From: Cohnella candidum
GTDB taxonomy: Bacteria > Bacillota > Bacilli > Paenibacillales > Paenibacillaceae
Length of the DNA stretch: 64,000 nt
Direction: 5' to 3'
Assembly (NCBI RefSeq): GCF_003713065.1
Contig: NZ_CP033433.1
Span: 372,001-436,000 of the forward strand
Part shown: piece after piece, positions 59,978-64,000 of the stretch
How the letters are laid out: each line of letters begins with the position of its first letter
How positions within the stretch are numbered: the first letter of the stretch is position 1
Notes under the pieces: model-generated
Seen by the model: only the letters and a program-made list of their open reading frames with translations
What the model was told of the DNA's origin: nothing
The model's database searches: none
Translations under genes and position numbers: made by a program

Positions 59978-60922
59978 ATGGCGATCAAGCGTGCGAAGAT
60001 TACGGTTGTCGGTGCAGGTTTCACGGGCGCGACGACGGCATTAATGCTGGCGCAGAAGGAACTCGGGGACGTCATCCTGCTCGACATCCCGCAGATGGAG
60101 AACCCGACCAAAGGCAAGGCGCTCGACATGCTCGAGTCTACGCCGGTGCAGGGCGTCGACGCCCGAATCGTCGGCACGTCGGATTATGCGGACTCCGCGA
60201 ATTCCGACGTCGTCATCATTACGGCTGGCATCGCCCGTAAGCCGGGCATGAGCCGCGACGATCTCGTGAACACGAACGCGGGCATCGTGAAATCGGTGTG
60301 CGAGCAAGTGAAAGCGACCAGCCCGAACGCCTACGTCATCATCCTGTCCAACCCGGTTGACGCGATGACTTACGCCGCGAATAAGGCGCTCGGCTTTCCG
60401 AAAAACCGGATCATCGGCCAATCCGGCGTTCTCGACACGGCCCGCTACAACACGTTCCTAGCGGAAGCGCTGGGCGTTTCCGTCGAAGACGTGCGCGGCG
60501 TCGTCCTCGGCGGCCACGGCGACGACATGGTGCCGCTCGTCCGCTATACGACGATCGGCGGCATTCCGGTCGAGAAACTGCTTCCGAAGGAGCAGATCGA
60601 CGCCATCGTTCAGCGCACCCGCGTGGGCGGCGGCGAAATCGTCAATCTGCTCGGCAACGGCAGCGCCTATTACGCGCCGGCCGCTTCGCTCGTTCAAATG
60701 ACGGAAGCCATCCTGAAGGACAAGAAGCGCATTCTTCCGGTCATCGCCCTGCTGGAAGGCGAATACGGCTATGACAATCTGTTCATGGGCGTTCTGGCCG
60801 TACTCGGCGGCGACGGCATCGAGAAAATCATCGAAATCGAGCTGACCGCGGAGGAGAAGGCGGCGCTGGAGAAATCGGCACAATCGGTCCGCAACGTCAT
60901 CCGAATCGTCGAAAACGCGTAA
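59978..60922 (+). CDS. mdh: Malate dehydrogenase
   Basis: NAD-dependent malate/oxaloacetate interconversion. [49 protein letters not shown] and catalytic His in [14 protein letters not shown]. 314 residues, LDH-like MDH of Bacillus type. AAAGGAGG ribosome binding site. Separated from icd by repeats and a hairpin, so it may be partly independent. Confidence 0.97.
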   Translation: MAIKRAKITVVGAGFTGATTALMLAQKELGDVILLDIPQMENPTKGKALDMLESTPVQGVDARIVGTSDYADSANSDVVIITAGIARKPGMSRDDLVNTNAGIVKSVCEQVKATSPNAYVIILSNPVDAMTYAANKALGFPKNRIIGQSGVLDTARYNTFLAEALGVSVEDVRGVVLGGHGDDMVPLVRYTTIGGIPVEKLLPKEQIDAIVQRTRVGGGEIVNLLGNGSAYYAPAASLVQMTEAILKDKKRILPVIALLEGEYGYDNLFMGVLAVLGGDGIEKIIEIELTAEEKAALEKSAQSVRNVIRIVENA

Positions 60923-61042
60923 ACGACGGGCACTGCCGCCTCCGTTCCGATCTTCCGCGGGCGGGGGCGTTTTCGCGTGTTAAGATTTCCGGGGATCGGT
61001 TAAAATGGTAGGCATAGGCACGGAGTGGCAGGAGGGACGATA

Positions 61043-61408
61043 ATGGGGAAAGTGCTTCGTTTTGAACTGCAGGTTCCGGATCCCGAGCATGCGGTGCAGT
61101 TTTATTCTCGGATATTCGGCTGGCAGTTCGTGCGAATGCCGGGGGCTCACGATTATTGGTTCATCCGCACGGGGGAATCGGAAGAACCCGGCATCGATGG
61201 GGGATTGATGCGCTCTCCCGACGGAGAGACGCGGACGACCAATTCGATCGAGGTCCGATCGATCGATCGTTCTCTCGCTCAGGTGGTGGAGAGCGGAGGA
61301 AACATCGTCGTTCCGAAGACGACCGTGCCGGGCATGGGGTATTTCGCTTACTGCACGGACGATCAAGGTCTTCTTTTCGGAATATCGGAGACGGATCCGA
61401 CGGCATGA
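61043..61408 (+). CDS. VOC-family (glyoxalase-like) protein
   Basis: 121 residues with the VOC pattern: FELQVPDPEHAVQFYSRIFGWQFVRM, GIDGGLM and VPGMGYFAYCTDDQGLLFGI. The metal ligands of true glyoxalases are only partly kept. AGGAGGGA five bases before the ATG. Role unknown; relatives are antibiotic resistance proteins, dioxygenases or metal-free binding proteins. Confidence 0.85.
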   Translation: MGKVLRFELQVPDPEHAVQFYSRIFGWQFVRMPGAHDYWFIRTGESEEPGIDGGLMRSPDGETRTTNSIEVRSIDRSLAQVVESGGNIVVPKTTVPGMGYFAYCTDDQGLLFGISETDPTA

Positions 61409-61500
61409 CCCGCCCCGTACGTCAACCGATTTGGAACAACGGGTAACGATCGTGTATACTGGTTTTGGCCTTGTATGATGAGCGATGGAGGTTTATGGAA

Positions 61501-61932
61501 ATGTTGTATGACATTATGCTGTTTTTGCACGTAGTCGGAGCGGTCGGCATGGGCATTTACGCCATCTTGCCTTTCATGGCGGGACAATTCCGCAAATTGT
61601 CCGGAGCCGCGCAGGAAGGTTTGGCGAGCGGCTTGGTCACGGGCGGCCGGATCGGCCAGTTTGCTTTGGTGATCCAACTGCTGACCGGCGGTTACTTGAT
61701 CTCCCAAGGAGACACGGATTACGCGACCAGCTGGATGATCGTCATCCTCGTGATTTTCGTCGCGATCGGCGCGCTGACGGGCATCGTGCAGGGACCGATC
61801 CGCAAGATCGCGGCAGCGGCCAAGGAAGGACGGGACGCCAGCTCTTTCATCGGCAAAGTCCGGACGTTCAGCGTGATTATTCTCGTGTTGTTCCTTGTCA
61901 TGCTGTGGATCATGACGAATCCTTGGGCATAA
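61501..61932 (+). CDS. Integral membrane protein (143 aa)
   Basis: Four membrane segments: YDIMLFLHVVGAVGMGIYAIL, GQFALVIQLLTGGYLI, SWMIVILVIFVAIGALTGIV and FSVIILVLFLVMLWIM. N-terminal FLHVVGAVGMGIYA is like DUF2269-type proteins. GGAGG nine bases before ATG 61501 (another ATG at 61495). A terminator follows. Function unknown. Confidence 0.75.
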   Translation: MLYDIMLFLHVVGAVGMGIYAILPFMAGQFRKLSGAAQEGLASGLVTGGRIGQFALVIQLLTGGYLISQGDTDYATSWMIVILVIFVAIGALTGIVQGPIRKIAAAAKEGRDASSFIGKVRTFSVIILVLFLVMLWIMTNPWA

Positions 61933-61951
61933 CCGGCCAAGTTCGGCGGCG

Positions 61952-61993
61952 AACCCCGCGCGGCTTCCTTAAGGAAGAGGGCGCGGGGTTTTT
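61952..61993 (+). terminator. Terminator after the membrane protein gene
   Basis: AACCCCGCGC pairs with GCGCGGGGTT with an inner CTTCC-TTAA-GGAAG stem, then TTTTT. Confidence 0.92.
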
Positions 61994-62086
61994 CTATGGT
62001 TTCGAATTCTTGCTGTCCTATTGTCTAACCCTATCGAACGGCCTTCAAGCGGTCTATAATAGGGAAAGCCGGAAGGAGTGAAGGCG

Positions 62087-62689
62087 ATGAAACCAACGGT
62101 TACAGATGAGGTTTTCGATCGGGTATATGAGACGATCTTGCGCCGGGACGCGTCGCTGGACGGGCGCTATTATGTGGGGATCGTCAGCACGGGCATTTTC
62201 TGCAGACCTTCCTGCCGGTCCAGAACGCCGAAACCCGAAAACGTCCGGGTCTACGAAAGCATAGAGGAAGCCCGGCAGGCGGGATTCCGTGCATGCAAAA
62301 GATGCCGCCCCGAGACTCCCGGGAAGGAAGGTCCGGATGCCGCGATGGCGAGCGCCGTCACCGACCTGATCCGGAAGCACTACGCGGAAAATTTGACCTT
62401 GGGCGATCTGGCCGCCAGGCTGAACGTGAGCCCGTTCCATTTGCAAAGGGTGTACAAAAAAACGACGGGATCGACTCCGGCGCAATGGCTGTTGCAGACG
62501 AGACTGGAGGAAGCCAAACGCCAACTCGCCGATCCGAGCCGGTCCGTGACCGACATTGCGGCCGCCGTCGGGTTCCGGAGCGCGTCGCATTTCTCGTATG
62601 CGTTCCGCAAAGCCGTCGGCTGCCCGCCGAACGATTACCGGGGAAATAACCGACCCGTTTCCGCCGCAGAGGAGGAGAACAAAGCTTGA
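62087..62689 (+). CDS. adaA: AdaA-type methylphosphotriester-DNA alkyltransferase and regulator
   Basis: Takes methyl groups from DNA phosphotriesters onto a zinc-bound cysteine and then activates alkylation-repair genes. Zinc/acceptor cysteines in GIFCRPSCRSR and FRACKRCRP; AraC-type helix-turn-helix pair with LTLGDLAARLNVSPFHLQRVYKK and SVTDIAAAVGFRSASHFSYAFRK. GGAAGGAG eight bases before ATG 62087. 200 residues, as B. subtilis AdaA. Overlaps the ogt gene (TTGA). Confidence 0.95.
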   Translation: MKPTVTDEVFDRVYETILRRDASLDGRYYVGIVSTGIFCRPSCRSRTPKPENVRVYESIEEARQAGFRACKRCRPETPGKEGPDAAMASAVTDLIRKHYAENLTLGDLAARLNVSPFHLQRVYKKTTGSTPAQWLLQTRLEEAKRQLADPSRSVTDIAAAVGFRSASHFSYAFRKAVGCPPNDYRGNNRPVSAAEEENKA

Positions 62690-63249
62690 ACACCGCAGTT
62701 TCAACTGAAGTTTATTGGGGCAAGCTGATCCACCCCGTTTTTCAAAATCGCCCCATTTTGGTAGCCGTCACATCGGAAGGATTGTGCCGAATCACTTGGC
62801 CGCACGAAACGCGTGAGCTGCTGAATGACTGGGTGGAGAAGAGGATACCCGGCGCGGCGCTGCTGGAGGACCAGGAACGCGTAACGCCTTATATCGAACA
62901 GCTGCAGCAGTATTTGGACGGGAAACGGAAGGTTTTCGAGCTGCCGGTCGATTTGCGGGGAACGCCGTTTCAAGTCTCCGTTTGGCAAGCGCTGGCCCGG
63001 ATCCCTTGCGGGGAAACCCGCAGCTACTCCGACATTGCCGAAGCCGTCGGCCGCCCCGCCGCCGTCCGGGCCGTCGGGATGGCGAACGGCGCCAATCCCG
63101 TTCCTATCGTCATTCCGTGCCACCGCGTCATCGGCAAAAACGCGTCTCTCACCGGATTCGCGGGCGGGCTTCGGGTGAAGGAAGACCTCCTCAACCTGGA
63201 AGGATTTCGGGCATACACGGCCGCAGGGCACGCTCGCTTTAAATTTTGA
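62686..63249 (+). CDS. ogt: Methylated-DNA--protein-cysteine methyltransferase
   Basis: Suicide repair of O6-methylguanine. Acceptor cysteine in IVIPCHRVIG, DNA-binding part TPFQVSVWQALARIPCGETRSYSDIA, and FAGGLRVKEDLLNLE. 187 residues. TTG start inside the adaA stop, with GGAGGAGAAC upstream, so translation is coupled to AdaA, which would also activate the operon after alkylation damage. Confidence 0.95.
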   Translation: MNTAVSTEVYWGKLIHPVFQNRPILVAVTSEGLCRITWPHETRELLNDWVEKRIPGAALLEDQERVTPYIEQLQQYLDGKRKVFELPVDLRGTPFQVSVWQALARIPCGETRSYSDIAEAVGRPAAVRAVGMANGANPVPIVIPCHRVIGKNASLTGFAGGLRVKEDLLNLEGFRAYTAAGHARFKF

Positions 63250-63255
63250 TAAAGG

Positions 63256-63276
63256 ACCGGGCTTAAGCCGGTTTTT
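63256..63276 (+). terminator. Terminator of the adaA-ogt operon
   Basis: ACCGG-GCTTAAG-CCGGT hairpin followed by TTTTAT. Confidence 0.75.
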
Positions 63277-63322
63277 ATGTTAGAATGGGAGCACTTTGTC
63301 GCAAGTTTCGGAGGTTGGCGGG

Positions 63323-63973
63323 TTGGAGTCGGTGTTTTACGCATTCGCGAAAGGTTTTTTGTTCAGTCTGGCGCTGTGCCTGGATCTCGGCGTCGTGAAT
63401 ATCGCCATTATGAAGACGGGGCTCGACCGGGGGTTCGGGGCTTCGTTCCGAATTGGGTTCGGCTCCTGCTTCGGGGACGCTTTCTATATGGCTCTGGCTT
63501 TGCTGGGTTGGACCGCCGTGTTCCATTATCCCGCCGTCCGCTGGATTTTGTGGATCGGGGGTACGTTGGTGCTGCTGTGGCTGACGCGCAACATGATCCG
63601 CGACACCATTCGGCCTAAGGTGCTTAACGGGAGCGGAGATGCGGTCAAAAGCCGAGGCGGATGGGGAGACATCCTCGTCGGGGCGGGTCTTGCCCTCTCG
63701 TCTCCGACGCTGATCCTGTCTTTCGCCGCGATCGCCGGGCCCGTGGTGGCGGATCTGGATATCCGCGACGGCATGGTGCTGACGGCGTTCGTCGTCGGTT
63801 TCGTTACGGCCGGGCTGCTCTGGTCGGTGCTGCTGGCATGGCTCGGAAGCCAATCCGCCCGGCTCGGCAAAGGCGTCCTCCGCACGATGTCCCTGATCTC
63901 CGCGCTGTTGTTTCTTGCATTTGCCGCCAATCTGTTTTGGAACGGTTTGCGGGATCTCGTTTTGTCCCGTTGA
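63323..63973 (+). CDS. LysE-family amino acid exporter
   Basis: Six hydrophobic segments: FAKGFLFSLALCLDLGVVN, IGFGSCFGDAFYMALALLGW, WILWIGGTLVLLWLTRNMI, LAISSPT-type segment LALSSPTLILSFAAIAGPVV, MVLTAFVVGFVTAGLLWSVLLAW and LISALLFLAFAANLFWNGL. GLDRGFGASFRIGFGSCFGD matches the LysE/RhtB start. TTG at 63323 has GGAGG eight bases upstream; an upstream TTG at 63296 lacks one. 216 residues. Exported amino acid unknown. Confidence 0.88.
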   Translation: MESVFYAFAKGFLFSLALCLDLGVVNIAIMKTGLDRGFGASFRIGFGSCFGDAFYMALALLGWTAVFHYPAVRWILWIGGTLVLLWLTRNMIRDTIRPKVLNGSGDAVKSRGGWGDILVGAGLALSSPTLILSFAAIAGPVVADLDIRDGMVLTAFVVGFVTAGLLWSVLLAWLGSQSARLGKGVLRTMSLISALLFLAFAANLFWNGLRDLVLSR

Positions 63974-64000
63974 CGCCTATGACTGTGACTCATAAGTAAA

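Noticed and set aside
1..64000. Insertion sequences, prophage or integrative element
   Set aside because: No transposase, integrase, phage structural gene or attachment-site duplication was found, despite the accessory look of the left part.

Overview
The window looks like a chromosomal segment of a GC-rich, endospore-forming member of the Paenibacillaceae (Cohnella or a high-GC Paenibacillus is my guess). The evidence is GerE, the YtrH/YtrI and YhcN sporulation proteins, three promoters with sigma-K geometry, an SLH-domain surface protein, strong AGGAGG-type ribosome binding sites, and right-half gene order that follows the Bacillus dnaE-accDA-pyk-fxsA-citZ-icd-mdh region.

Left part (1-28,900), accessory surface and glycosylation region. 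After the 3' end of an AraC-type regulator and psd comes a 2,315-residue protein built from about 203 decapeptides that keep an exact 30-bp register for 6.09 kb. Inside it lies a 240-bp super-repeat (eleven full units plus a partial one). The gene has no signal peptide and sits behind a sigma-K-type promoter, so it is probably a mother-cell-made spore-surface fibre. It is followed by an SpsI/RfbA-like nucleotidyltransferase, a GT2 glycosyltransferase, three small helical proteins (the third frameshifted), a small secreted peptide coupled to an SLH protein, and a 1,887-residue PKD-rich secreted protein. Next come ugd, galU and a UDP-glucuronate decarboxylase, which together form a route from glucose-1-phosphate to UDP-xylose. 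Three GT61-family glycosyltransferases follow, two with very basic tails and one fused to a fascin-like domain, with a second GT2-like gene and a methyltransferase-like gene among them. My main inference is that this is one spore-surface glycoprotein system in which UDP-xylose (or UDP-GlcA) feeds the GT61 enzymes that decorate the Ser/Thr-rich repeat fibre.

Middle part (28,900-42,800), mixed housekeeping and stress genes: an ECF sigma factor, a ClpP paralogue, FabH with a FapR-like operator, a YhcN lipoprotein, gerE with a sigma-K-type promoter, two small membrane proteins, two short-chain dehydrogenases, a relic of an ABC exporter, ytoI/ytpI, and a complete Bce-type peptide-antibiotic detoxification module (regulator, kinase, ATPase, permease) on the minus strand.

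Right part (42,800-64,000), core metabolism: ytrHI, dnaE with a LexA-like box over its promoter, accDA, pyk, a thioesterase, fxsA, ppk and ppx (with a PhoP-box-like array upstream of ppk), citZ-icd-mdh, a VOC protein, an integral membrane protein, the AdaA/Ogt alkylation-repair pair and a LysE-type exporter. Compared with Bacillus, nrnA, ytsJ, pfkA and ytvI are absent from their usual places. I found no rRNA, tRNA, CRISPR array, transposase or prophage.
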